Part shown: positions 40,049-47,378 of the stretch, piece after piece | Position numbering within the stretch: position 1 is the first letter of the stretch | How the letters are laid out: every line of letters begins with the position of its first letter | IMG/VR virus record: IMGVR_UViG_3300031227_000061 | Location: 1-53,770 of that record | Direction: 5' to 3' (one strand) | Length of the DNA: 53,770 nucleotides | Source: a virus | Position numbers and translations under genes: made by a program | The notes under the pieces: generated by a model | The model's input: the letters and a program-made list of their open reading frames with translations, nothing else | What the model was told of the DNA's origin: nothing | Databases searched by the model: none

Positions 40049-40558
40049 GGGGCATCCTGTGTGGTCTCGGCGTCGGGCGTGGCGTTCAACCCGTCGTGCT
40101 TGCTCGTCTCGGGTCATGACCCTGACTACCGCATACCCGAACGATTTGACGAGCATGTCGCCAGTGACATTTGCATATCCCTGGAACTGTTCCGCCAACT
40201 CCATCGCCACATCCCGCATGAAGCCGGCGCGGCGGACGTGCGGCTGCCACTTGCCGTCGGCGTCCTGAAAGACGGCCAGTTCGGCGCGGCAGACGGGGCA
40301 GACGCCGCAGTAGCCGTCTCCGCAGGCGGGCATGTGGGAGCGATAGTCCTTGTCGTTGATTTCGGCTTTCAGTTGCCAGCCCACGACAATGCCGTCGTGC
40401 ACGGACGGCACATAGCCCTCGCCGTCGAATTCGTGACCGTCACCCCACGTCGTCCACGTGTCACGATCATGGACTATCTCCCGATGCTGCTCATTTGCGG
40501 GGTCACACAAGCACGTATCCCGCGCCACGAACCCCAGCCTGTCATCCTGTTCGCTCAT
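40037..40558 (-). CDS. Hypothetical Cys-containing protein
   Basis: A 173-residue protein with CLCDPANEQHREIVHD, a central ACGDGYCGVCPVCRAEL zinc-like cluster, and a basic end (RRVERHARRRDHTG). ATG 40558 has a perfect AGGAGG at ideal distance. The stop codon is part of promoter element D. No family recognised. Confidence 0.65.
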   Translation of the reverse strand: MSEQDDRLGFVARDTCLCDPANEQHREIVHDRDTWTTWGDGHEFDGEGYVPSVHDGIVVGWQLKAEINDKDYRSHMPACGDGYCGVCPVCRAELAVFQDADGKWQPHVRRAGFMRDVAMELAEQFQGYANVTGDMLVKSFGYAVVRVMTRDEQARRVERHARRRDHTGCPRPR

Positions 40559-40615
40559 CGGTTGCCTCCTGTCGCTTCTGTTCATCCAGCGGGGTGTCAG
40601 CAGGTGGTACGTTCA

Positions 40616-40861
40616 TCAGCCGCCCTCTCCCTTCGCACACTCCGGGCACAGGTCGCGCATGATGTAGATTTTCTCGTGTTCGGCAGGATAGATGCGCTTA
40701 CGCCGACGTGCCCAGCCGAACTGCTTGGCCTTTGCCCGGATGTCTGGTATATCGTCATAAGCACAGTACGTCCAATTCTTCGCTTTCCCGCAAACATCGC
40801 AGATGATGGTGCTTGAACCACTTGTCCAGGCAACGCCGATTGGCCGGATGTCAACCATCAT
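40616..40861 (-). CDS. Zinc-ribbon-like small protein
   Basis: An 81-residue protein with two CxxC pairs far apart (CDVCGKAKNWTY and LCPECAKGEGG), matching a zinc-ribbon fold with a basic loop between (WARRRKRIYP). ATG 40861 overlaps the previous stop. A 57-base gap follows it with nothing recognised. Confidence 0.65.
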   Translation of the reverse strand: MMVDIRPIGVAWTSGSSTIICDVCGKAKNWTYCAYDDIPDIRAKAKQFGWARRRKRIYPAEHEKIYIMRDLCPECAKGEGG

Positions 40862-41202
40862 CCACCATCCCCCTTCGCGATCTCCCGCGCCCTCTGCGCC
40901 CACCGCTCCACGCTCTCCTGCGCGCTGGGCTCCACATCCGGCGGCTCCCATGCGTCGGGGTTGCCACCTTCTGCACCGGCCAGGCCTGCTGCCAGGATCG
41001 TGAGGGCCGCGCGCTCCTGCTTCAGAGCCACCCCTGTGCTCTGCCAGTGCTTGTGCTGCCAGTCGCGGTCAGCCGTCAGCCGCGCCACATCAGCTTCCAA
41101 CTCCGCCACCCGTGCCTCCGCATCATGCACGCGCAACGCTATGGCGCTGAGTGTCCGGTAGCCATCCTGCAGGTCTCGCAGTTCATCCGCGCTATCCGTC
41201 AT
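40858..41202 (-). CDS. Coiled-coil hypothetical protein
   Basis: A 114-residue protein with a heptad-like coiled coil (LRVHDAEARVAELEADVARL) and a C-terminal helix (SVERWAQRAREIAKG). The C-terminal helix resembles that of the next gene upstream (AERVAAWARKQTKGAK), and both have an ERAA segment, so the two may be distant paralogues. Confidence 0.65.
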   Translation of the reverse strand: MTDSADELRDLQDGYRTLSAIALRVHDAEARVAELEADVARLTADRDWQHKHWQSTGVALKQERAALTILAAGLAGAEGGNPDAWEPPDVEPSAQESVERWAQRAREIAKGDGG

Positions 41203-41566
41203 CGGTCTTCGCTCCCTTCGTCTGTTTCCGCGCCCAGGCGGCCACGCGCTCCGCATCCCATCGGCCCGGCTGGTCCGCGGCCATAGCGCCCGCCAGCACA
41301 TCCACCGCCGCGCGCTCCTGCTCAAGTTCATTCTCCAACCGCGCCACGCTTGGCCCCACCGTCACCGCGCCATCGGTGAGGGTGAACTTGGCGCCGCACT
41401 TCAGGCAGTGTTGGGGCACGCCCTCTTCGAGTTCCATATGCTCCGTGAGCCCGTCCTCGTGCGGACCACGGCAGATGGACGCGGTGGTCCTGTAATACTC
41501 GCCTGGGTCATCGCCCATCGGCGGGCGTATCCAGATGCCCTCGCACCCGCAGCGTATCTCACTCAT
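41192..41566 (-). CDS. Zinc-site and coiled-coil hypothetical protein
   Basis: A 124-residue protein: an N-terminal CGCEG and later CLKCGAKF pair suggest a zinc site; a coiled coil follows (SVARLENELEQERAAVDVLA) and a final helix (WDAERVAAWARKQ). ATG 41566 overlaps the previous stop region. No family recognised. Confidence 0.65.
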   Translation of the reverse strand: MSEIRCGCEGIWIRPPMGDDPGEYYRTTASICRGPHEDGLTEHMELEEGVPQHCLKCGAKFTLTDGAVTVGPSVARLENELEQERAAVDVLAGAMAADQPGRWDAERVAAWARKQTKGAKTDDG

Positions 41567-41762
41567 TCCATCGCCTCCCATTGTTCTCGGCCTCCAGCGC
41601 GTGCATACATCGCTTGCAGTTGATGTCGGAAAACGGGGCGCCGCGCTCCCAGTCAGTTCCATCCCCAATGCGAATGCCGCACAGCGTGTGCTCGCCATCC
41701 CGTGAGCAGTGTATCGTCGGGAGACCACTACGCAGGTAGTGAACCAAAACATCAAGTGCCAT
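41559..41762 (-). CDS. Small hypothetical protein
   Basis: A 67-residue protein (ALDVLVHYLRSGLPTIHCSR, HTLCGIRIG, INCKRCMHALE), with cysteines and histidines that could bind zinc. It resembles small His/Cys 'HNH-neighbour' proteins in actinophages, but I cannot assign it. GGAGGC precedes ATG 41762. Confidence 0.6.
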   Translation of the reverse strand: MALDVLVHYLRSGLPTIHCSRDGEHTLCGIRIGDGTDWERGAPFSDINCKRCMHALEAENNGRRWNE

Positions 41763-42279
41763 CAGCCATCGCCTCCATGTCGTTGTCGTCGTATGCGTCA
41801 TAGTCTTTGCACTCGCACTCATACATGCTGCCGAGAATTACGAGCGGGTAGTCGAATAAGCCGCTGCGGTTGACTGCGCGGACCACGTTGCCGAACTCGT
41901 CTGTGTTGAGGTGCAACTTGCCATCCGGCAGCAAATCATAGAACACGTTCTCCGCGACACTGACGAGTTTCGTCCATTTGCACTCGGGCAACATCGCCTG
42001 ATGCGTGAGGGCATAGGCTACCTCGGGATGCCGCACGAACTCTTCCAGCAGTGCCGCCACGCTCTTGCCCACCACCGGCTCCCCATCATCCACACTCAAC
42101 CGGCACCCGCAGGAACCAGGGCAGTGGGCGTGGTGTGTACCATTCGCCGTGTGTATCAGCGGCACCGATGCTTCCGGCCCAATCTGCCAATGCCATATCC
42201 CTGCATCATCGTCAAACCAGCACGCTTTGCACTCGCAGCGCAAGGGTTCGGGCTGTTCAGTCTGCTCGCTCACTGCCAT
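41752..42279 (-). CDS. Hypothetical protein
   Basis: A 175-residue protein with cysteine pairs near the start (RCECKACWFDDD, HCPGSCGCRLSVDDG) and end (MYECECKDYDAYDDND). A helical middle (KSVAALLEEFVRHPEVAYAL) lies between. Probably metal-binding; no family recognised. ATG 42279 overlaps the previous gene by 23 bases. Confidence 0.65.
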   Translation of the reverse strand: MAVSEQTEQPEPLRCECKACWFDDDAGIWHWQIGPEASVPLIHTANGTHHAHCPGSCGCRLSVDDGEPVVGKSVAALLEEFVRHPEVAYALTHQAMLPECKWTKLVSVAENVFYDLLPDGKLHLNTDEFGNVVRAVNRSGLFDYPLVILGSMYECECKDYDAYDDNDMEAMADGT

Positions 42280-42487
42280 CAACTCCCTTCGCGCGCCATC
42301 GCGGCACGCCCGTCTCTGCGTCGCGGTGCTTCTCAATCGCGCCCCGCCCCGTCAGCACCTGCACCGGGTGGAGCACCTGCTGCTCGGAGAGGTCGTTCAA
42401 CCCGGCGGCCTGCGTAATCTCCTGCAGCGTTGCCCAGGTTCCGAGGGCATGGAGGGCGTTGTGGATCGTGTCGATGTTGGTGCTCAT
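42257..42487 (-). CDS. Small winged-helix protein
   Basis: A 76-residue protein with a winged-helix layout: helix TIHNALHALGTWATLQEITQ, recognition helix LSEQQVLHPVQVLTGRG, and a wing (AIEKHRDAETGVPRWRAKG). It may be a DNA-binding regulator. It is coupled to the next gene upstream by an ATGA overlap. Confidence 0.65.
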   Translation of the reverse strand: MSTNIDTIHNALHALGTWATLQEITQAAGLNDLSEQQVLHPVQVLTGRGAIEKHRDAETGVPRWRAKGVDGSERAD

Positions 42488-42708
42488 TCCGGCTCACACC
42501 CCTCGGGCCACAACCGCTCCATGCGTTCTCTGTCGAGAGCGAGAACGTAGACTGAGCAGCAATCATCCGTCACGTGCCGTAGGGGAGAAAACTGAAGCTC
42601 AAATCCAGTCTCGTCAGCAACTCCCTGCAACGCGCTCCGCATTGCCGCCTTGAATACGCTGCCCATGTCCTGCTCTTCATTGCGAGGCTCGGGGTCGGGT
42701 ATGCTCAC
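42484..42708 (-). CDS. Small hypothetical protein
   Basis: A 74-residue protein with a Pro/Glu-rich start, a helix (VFKAAMRSALQGVADETG) and a short beta segment (CCSVYVLALDRERMERLW). No family recognised; coupled to both neighbours by overlaps. Confidence 0.6.
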   Translation of the reverse strand: MSIPDPEPRNEEQDMGSVFKAAMRSALQGVADETGFELQFSPLRHVTDDCCSVYVLALDRERMERLWPEGCEPE

Positions 42709-43055
42709 GTCGCACTCTCCTTCCGCTTGTCATACTCCGCGATCCAGTCTGCCATCGACAGGAACACCGGCCCCCGGCATTCGTCCCACGTCCACCAGCC
42801 TTCAGCCATTTCGGAGAAGTACCGCAGGGCGTCGCGTTCGGCGTCGTCAAGCCAGCACTCAGCGTCGCCGGTCACGGCGGCCCACAGGTGGTACTCCAGC
42901 CCCATATGCCACCCGGCGTCCTCGTACTGCTCGCTCAACCCGCTCATCAGATCGTACAGCCGTTGCCGTGCGGGTGAGAGAGATACAGGTACTTTGCCAT
43001 GGACCAGCCCGGCGTCAATCAGCGCCCGCAGTGTCTCTTCTGGTGTCGCGCTCAC
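42705..43055 (-). CDS. Hypothetical protein
   Basis: A 116-residue helical, acidic and Trp-rich protein (LYDLMSGLSEQYEDAGWHMG, LWAAVTGDAECWL, EMAEGWWTWDECRGP). No family recognised. Its start overlaps the previous stop. Confidence 0.6.
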   Translation of the reverse strand: MSATPEETLRALIDAGLVHGKVPVSLSPARQRLYDLMSGLSEQYEDAGWHMGLEYHLWAAVTGDAECWLDDAERDALRYFSEMAEGWWTWDECRGPVFLSMADWIAEYDKRKESAT

Positions 43056-43465
43056 GTCGTCGCCTCCTCGGTTTCAGCCACATCCCAGTGCGCTCGCGTC
43101 AGATACCGCTCCCTGCCGGTCGCCGCAAAGTGCTCCGTGATCGCCTGCATGAGATCATTGATCACGGGACCGGTATGCAGTGCGGCCGGACTCCTAAAGC
43201 ACACCCTCGCGCTGGGATACCAGAAAACATAGACCCAGACCCCGCCGATTTCAGTGGCGATGACGCGGGCGCTGACGTACCTGTCGCGGATGTCAAACGG
43301 CAATGTCCTTCCCCACTCGACTGCCCCCTCTCGCGTAGCCATCGTCAGTTCTTCAGCTAGGCGCATACTCATCGCCTCCGCCATCCCTTGCAGGTGTGTC
43401 GCCTGCTGCCTCCAGTCTTCAAGTTGCTGCAGACACTCCTGTACCGCGTCAGATGCTGTTGCCAT
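43052..43465 (-). CDS. Hypothetical protein
   Basis: A 137-residue protein: an N-terminal coiled coil (VQECLQQLEDWRQQATHLQG) followed by a beta-rich region (RYVSARVIATEIGGVWVYVF) and a C-terminal helix. ATG 43465 is preferred, with AAGGGGTG upstream, over GTG 43489 whose ribosome site is too close. Confidence 0.6.
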   Translation of the reverse strand: MATASDAVQECLQQLEDWRQQATHLQGMAEAMSMRLAEELTMATREGAVEWGRTLPFDIRDRYVSARVIATEIGGVWVYVFWYPSARVCFRSPAALHTGPVINDLMQAITEHFAATGRERYLTRAHWDVAETEEATT

Positions 43466-43485
43466 TCGCTTACACCCCTTTCTGC

Positions 43486-43923
43486 TCACTCTCCGTAAAG
43501 CTGTATCATCTTCTCCAGGTGCGCCTCAGCCTCGCGCACGGCATCCGTCAGGGCAGCGGCACAAACCGGGCAGGTGCCGCTACTGCTCTTCCCGCTCCAC
43601 CGGCACCGTCTGGGGCGGCCCGACGGATGCCGCACCATCGCGTCACACCGCTGCGTTAGCGGACTGTACGCCCGGGCGGCCTCCAGCCAGACTTGCGCCG
43701 CCTGGACTTTCGTCAGGTCCTCGTGCATCATGCCCCGCGTCGCCTCGTTCGCGATGTCCCGGTACTTCAGCGTCCCGATCATGCCCGCGATCAGGTGCAA
43801 CGCGGCCTCCAGTGTCAGTTCTCCGGTGCCAACCGCGACGAACCACTCGCGTATAGCCAGCCGCGGGGTACTGTCCGCGCCCTCAATCTCAGCCGCTATG
43901 TGGTGCGGTAGTGACATGCTCAT
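43486..43923 (-). CDS. Hypothetical protein with C-terminal Cys pair
   Basis: A 145-residue helical protein (LAIREWFVAVGTGELTLEAA, VQAAQVWLEAARAYSPLTQR) with cysteines C, CRW and CPVC toward the end, a possible zinc site. It overlaps the replication initiator gene by 35 bases, so it may be linked to replication. Confidence 0.6.
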   Translation of the reverse strand: MSMSLPHHIAAEIEGADSTPRLAIREWFVAVGTGELTLEAALHLIAGMIGTLKYRDIANEATRGMMHEDLTKVQAAQVWLEAARAYSPLTQRCDAMVRHPSGRPRRCRWSGKSSSGTCPVCAAALTDAVREAEAHLEKMIQLYGE

Positions 43924-44980
43924 TCACAGCCTCCAGGATTTCGTCAATGTGTTCGGCGCACGCCGGCTCAAGGTCGATCAGCGACTGGCGAACGGCACTC
44001 TCGTCGCCGCCGTGCATGGTGGAGAACCGTTGCGCACGGCGTTGCATATCCGCGATCCACTCGCCGAGGTGGCGCTCCTGCTCTTCGGGGCTCACCGTCG
44101 GTTCGGTATCGCGCTTCTCGCGGCTCTCACGGATAACGTGCTTCAGATGGCGCAGCCACGCATCGGCCCGCTGAGTGTTGGATGGTTTGTCCGTCTCCAG
44201 CGCATCGAAGATATACTCCCACGTGAGTTCGGGGTAGAGTTCGTCTTCACGCAGCACCGCCAACTCATTCGCGAATTTCTCAGCCCGCCAGTATTGCCCA
44301 TCGCGCCACGATGGCACTGCCGTCTGAATGCGGGTGACGAGGCCGGACGCCTGGACGTTGCTTTCGGTGCCGTGATTGCGCTGGCCGGGTGGGATGGCCG
44401 GCGTGCCGTGCTCCGCTGTTGGCTCCGAGGCCCGCGCGCTAGAGGTGTGGACGTCTTCTTCTTCTTTCTCTTTCTCTTTCTCTTCTCGGGACCGAGTCGG
44501 GACTGGTCCCGGACTGGTCCCGGACTGGTCCCGGACTGGTCCCGGCAATCCGTAGTATTCTGGCGACCTCTCGCAACCGTCTTTGTCCAGATATGCCCCG
44601 AGTTCATCCGGTACGTGCCACTCTGCCGGTAGTGAGTACTCGGGGCGGCCAACGCGGTGCCACTTGACATCTTGATACTTGTGATAGTTGCAAATGTATA
44701 ACAACTCCCGGACTGGTCCCGGACCACTCCCGGAGTAGGGTAGGATCAATCCAGCCGCGGCCTGCTGCTTGATGGCCGTCTCAATCTGCTCAAGCGTGAG
44801 TTGGCTGGCCGGCCAGACGAGGGCCTTATACTCGCGTGGGTTGGCCGGCAGGATGCCGTAGATGTTTGCAGCCGCCAGGCTCCAAGTGAACATCAGCGCC
44901 GCGTGCGGATGCTGCTCGGCAAGCTCCGCCATGGTCGCATCCCGCCCGATCTTATCGCTCAGCTTTGCCCAGTGTGCCAT
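43889..44980 (-). CDS. DnaD-like replication initiator with internal origin repeats
   Basis: A 363-residue protein. The N-terminal 130 residues form a winged-helix replisome-organiser-type domain (AALMFTWSLAAANIYGILPA, LEQIETAIKQQAAAGLILPY, ELLYICNYHKYQDVKWHRV). The middle is low-complexity, charged and Pro/Gly-rich (EEKEKEKEEED), encoded by a pyrimidine tract and 11-bp iterons. The C-terminal half is helical (LTWEYIFDALETDKPSN, DAWLRHLKHVIRE), likely contacting helicase loader or helicase. As in lambda O, the origin may lie inside the initiator gene. ATG 44980 was chosen because the residues before it are not protein-like. Confidence 0.75.
   Translation of the reverse strand: MAHWAKLSDKIGRDATMAELAEQHPHAALMFTWSLAAANIYGILPANPREYKALVWPASQLTLEQIETAIKQQAAAGLILPYSGSGPGPVRELLYICNYHKYQDVKWHRVGRPEYSLPAEWHVPDELGAYLDKDGCERSPEYYGLPGPVRDQSGTSPGPVPTRSREEKEKEKEEEDVHTSSARASEPTAEHGTPAIPPGQRNHGTESNVQASGLVTRIQTAVPSWRDGQYWRAEKFANELAVLREDELYPELTWEYIFDALETDKPSNTQRADAWLRHLKHVIRESREKRDTEPTVSPEEQERHLGEWIADMQRRAQRFSTMHGGDESAVRQSLIDLEPACAEHIDEILEAVNEHVTTAPHSG
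44454..44487. repeat. 34-bp pyrimidine/purine tract beside the iterons
   Basis: All 34 bases are C or T on the plus strand (G or A on the minus strand). It encodes EEKEKEKEEE and lies next to the iteron cluster. A tract like this could unwind or form triplex DNA; a duplex-unwinding role is inference. Confidence 0.8.
44489..44543. repeat. 11-bp iteron cluster, candidate replication origin
   Basis: Four perfect head-to-tail copies of GGACTGGTCCC (44500-44543) preceded by a degenerate unit (44489-44499). The unit length is not a multiple of three, so the reading frame shifts with each copy and the encoded peptide does not repeat with the DNA period. The DNA, not the protein, is kept. The spacing is about one helical turn, as for initiator-binding iterons. 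Confidence 0.75.
44710..44731. repeat. Second iteron pair
   Basis: One perfect GGACTGGTCCC (44710-44720) and one diverged unit (GGACCACTCCC, 8 of 11 bases). It lies 167 bases from the main cluster in the same gene, on the far side of a stretch without units. Confidence 0.65.
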
Positions 44981-45033
44981 CAGACCACCCTCACAAACCT
45001 GCCTCAGGGAACGGGAACGGGAACAGCGTCGGT

Positions 45034-45999
45034 CTACGTGGTCAACGTCGTGTAGTCTATGGTGTAGCCTTTGCCACCGCACTCACGGCACTTCTCGCGC
45101 TTCGTGTACGTGCCCTCACCGGAGCAGCGCGTACAAGGCAGGGGGGTCCCGTCGCGCCGCTTCAGCGACAGTTCCCCCGTCCCGCCGCATTTATCGCATT
45201 TCGTCCCAGGCCGCGGGACCACGCCCTTCTCGCAGTGCGGGCAGTCAACGGCCTTCGCGTAGAACGGGTCCTCTATCGCTGCGAAAAATGAGCGGTGCAT
45301 TTCGTGGCACAGGTTCAGCGCAATCTGCCGGGTCGCGTACTCCGTGCCGCCGGGCATGATGCAGTGCTCCAGGCGCACAGGTCGCTTCAGGATACGCAGG
45401 TTGCGGTCGGTCCGGGGGTCGTACTGCAGGATGCCAACGTGGTCGGGCACGTCTTGCTTCTTGCAGACGCCGGGGCAGACGCAGACCCAGTTAAGGTCGG
45501 CGACGTTATCGCAGTAGCCGGAGAGGAAGTCCGACCGAGACACCTTGACCTCGATGCCGACGGTCACCAACTCGTGGTGCATGGCCCACAGGGCTTTGTG
45601 GTGCGCGTTCTGTTCGGCTTGTAGGCGCTTGTACTCCGCGGTGTCGCAATCCAACCCATACGGCCACCTGGGCGCAACGGGCCGCCGCGTCTTCGGCATA
45701 GCACGCCACAGGGACATTAGCCCGAGAACGTCAATGATGGGGCCGGTATGATGGAGACGGCAGGCCGGAGCCCTGTCTGTACCACACGGCATTCCAGCTG
45801 GATAGTCTCGTGACCACGCTGGGAAGCTGACCTCGATTCCCACCATCCACGCATGGTCCTGCAGGAGCCAGTTCCGCGATAGGTACTTCAGGTACTGGTG
45901 CTCACGGCTCTCAGACCCCGACCGCGCCGTGAGGTCAACGGCACGGGGCCGCTCGTCGTCTGCAAACATCTGTGCCTGTGCGGGCTCTACGATTGACAC
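45034..45999 (-). CDS. PD-(D/E)XK nuclease (MmcB-like) with four DnaJ-type zinc knuckles
   Basis: A 321-residue protein. The N-terminal part resembles MmcB-type PD-(D/E)XK nucleases: PIIDVLGL supplies the Asp, and VGIEVKVSRSDFL supplies the E-x-K, separated by an insertion of about 65 residues. NWVCVCPGVCKKQDVP and HVGILQYD follow. The C-terminal 80 residues hold four CxxC knuckles (CPHCEKG, CDKCGGTGE, CTRCSGEGT, CRECGGKGY). It may cut branched or damaged DNA. GTG 45999 has GGAGGGG upstream at good distance and is preferred to GTG 46080. Confidence 0.7.
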   Translation of the reverse strand: MSIVEPAQAQMFADDERPRAVDLTARSGSESREHQYLKYLSRNWLLQDHAWMVGIEVSFPAWSRDYPAGMPCGTDRAPACRLHHTGPIIDVLGLMSLWRAMPKTRRPVAPRWPYGLDCDTAEYKRLQAEQNAHHKALWAMHHELVTVGIEVKVSRSDFLSGYCDNVADLNWVCVCPGVCKKQDVPDHVGILQYDPRTDRNLRILKRPVRLEHCIMPGGTEYATRQIALNLCHEMHRSFFAAIEDPFYAKAVDCPHCEKGVVPRPGTKCDKCGGTGELSLKRRDGTPLPCTRCSGEGTYTKREKCRECGGKGYTIDYTTLTT

Positions 46000-46076
46000 T
46001 TGCTTACCCCTCCGTCCGTCGCATACTCTCCGGCCACTCCTGGCGGAGATCGTCGCCCATGACGGGGCGTAAGTTG

Positions 46077-46343
46077 TCACTCAGCGTCGGCATTGCCGGC
46101 ATCCCCAGTCATTTCTGCGTGTGCAATCTTCTGCCGGGTCACGTCGAGTGTTCTCTGGCGACTGGCAATCAGCGCGACCAGCCGTTGTTCTTCCGCACGA
46201 TCCCACTCCAACCACTCGTCGGGCGTAGGGCAACCGGTGCCCTTATGGCCAGAGCACGGATAGTCTTTGTTCGGAAATGAGACCAGGTCGTTGGCTATAG
46301 CCCATTCGACTGCAGCCGACAGAGTTGGAAACGATGGGACCAT
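46077..46343 (-). CDS. Hypothetical protein
   Basis: An 88-residue protein: FPTLSAAVEWAIANDLVSFP, then DYPCSGHKGTGCPTPDEWLE, then a C-terminal coiled coil. ATG 46343 has GGAGAACGAT upstream at ideal distance. It overlaps the 3' end of the membrane protein gene by 101 bases in another frame. No family recognised. Confidence 0.6.
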   Translation of the reverse strand: MVPSFPTLSAAVEWAIANDLVSFPNKDYPCSGHKGTGCPTPDEWLEWDRAEEQRLVALIASRQRTLDVTRQKIAHAEMTGDAGNADAE

Positions 46344-46563
46344 ATCGTTCTCCGTACTTAGTTCTAGGCTTCCGACTAAGGGCCTTCCAGGCGTCACCTA
46401 CGACGTCCCGGAGAACGTAGTTCGCCGTGAGCCACACCATCCCCGCCACCACGAAGAGCGCCCACTCCGAAGGCAGTGTAGACCCTCGAAATGTGGCAAT
46501 CAGATAGCCCCACAAGCCCCACAGAATTAGGCGCATTATGTCCAGAAACCACGGGTATTTCAT
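46243..46563 (-). CDS. Membrane protein, two segments
   Basis: A 106-residue protein with two hydrophobic segments (LILWGLWGYLIATFRG and EWALFVVAGMVWLTANYVL), then a basic tail. The last third lies in the 101-base overlap with the next gene and looks less protein-like, so the true end could be earlier if a frameshift exists. No family recognised. Confidence 0.55.
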   Translation of the reverse strand: MKYPWFLDIMRLILWGLWGYLIATFRGSTLPSEWALFVVAGMVWLTANYVLRDVVGDAWKALSRKPRTKYGERYGPIVSNSVGCSRMGYSQRPGLISEQRLSVLWP

Positions 46564-46587
46564 GGTAGGCCTCGCTTTCATAGGTAG

Positions 46588-46749
46588 TCATAGTGCGGCC
46601 CGGGAGCCGCCTCTGTTCCCCCGCAAAATGGTGGAAACGGCGGTCCCCCGGGCCGGTGTCAAACGACAGATAGCATGTAGCGCGCGCCGCCTTGGCAGGT
46701 CAGTTGCTGTGTCGCATGCTGCAGTATCTAGCGTCCGACGCGCGCACAT
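46588..46749 (-). CDS. Possible 53-residue basic protein
   Basis: A short frame from ATG 46749 preceded by GGAGGTGATCC, a full match to the 16S rRNA 3' end, the best ribosome site in the window. The peptide is basic (MCARRTLDTAACDTATDLPR, then RRALHAICRLTPARG) and not like a known family. The strong site argues for translation; the composition argues for caution. The 113 bases upstream show no clear promoter. Confidence 0.4.
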   Translation of the reverse strand: MCARRTLDTAACDTATDLPRRRALHAICRLTPARGTAVSTILRGNRGGSRAAL

Positions 46750-46862
46750 TGTGGATCACCTCCGGCTATGAGATGGTTGCGAACGGCAAAGTTCGGTACA
46801 CCCCCTTCGGTTTGGTGACTTGCGCCCTGTACGACACCGGCTCCCACACCGGTTGTGGCAGG

Positions 46863-47378
46863 TTAAATCGCCATCGCGAGCTGCTTCGGCTTCAGGTCCC
46901 GCTCAAACTCGTGCGGCTTATACGGCTTCTCGATGCGCTTCTCAGTAGTTTCCAGGCACAGCCGGAACTGCCGGACTTCGGCACACGACGGGCACCATAT
47001 CCGCCAGTCCACGACGGGCCCGTTGCGGAACTGCTTCCCGGCTTGTCCTGGCCTGCGATCCGGCAACGCCATCAGCGCGTCGGCCATGATGCACAGCCAC
47101 TGACTGAGCGTCGGCGTAGCGGGGCTGTCCGCCGGATGGATCAGGAACCGGGGGCTGTCTACGGCGGCCCCACAGGTCCAGCAGTGCCGGTGGACGGCGA
47201 GGCGGTACACCGTGGCCGGCCATTTGCCGGCAGACGTGGCGCGGGTCTCAAACTCCGGGCATTCCCGGCCGCACTGGAGACAGACGGCCGTGCCGCCGAT
47301 GACCCAGGCTGACCGAAAGTCTCGGCAGTGCGGGCACCACACGGATTGTCGTTTCGCGGACGGCAGCGACATACTCAA
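46863..47378 (-). CDS. Multi-zinc-site hypothetical protein
   Basis: A 171-residue protein with four CxxC pairs (WCPHCRDFRSA, CLQCGRECPE, CWTCGAAVDS, WCPSCAEVRQ), so two or more zinc sites. Helices lie between (QWLCIMADALMALPDRR) and a charged C-terminal helix follows. No family recognised. It is coupled to the XRE gene by an ATGA overlap. Confidence 0.65.
   Translation of the reverse strand: MSMSLPSAKRQSVWCPHCRDFRSAWVIGGTAVCLQCGRECPEFETRATSAGKWPATVYRLAVHRHCWTCGAAVDSPRFLIHPADSPATPTLSQWLCIMADALMALPDRRPGQAGKQFRNGPVVDWRIWCPSCAEVRQFRLCLETTEKRIEKPYKPHEFERDLKPKQLAMAI

Noticed and set aside
46900-47378. The Cys-rich protein as a DnaJ or transposon zinc finger
   Set aside because: It has CxxC pairs but not the CxxCxGxG repeats of DnaJ, and no transposase domain is attached.
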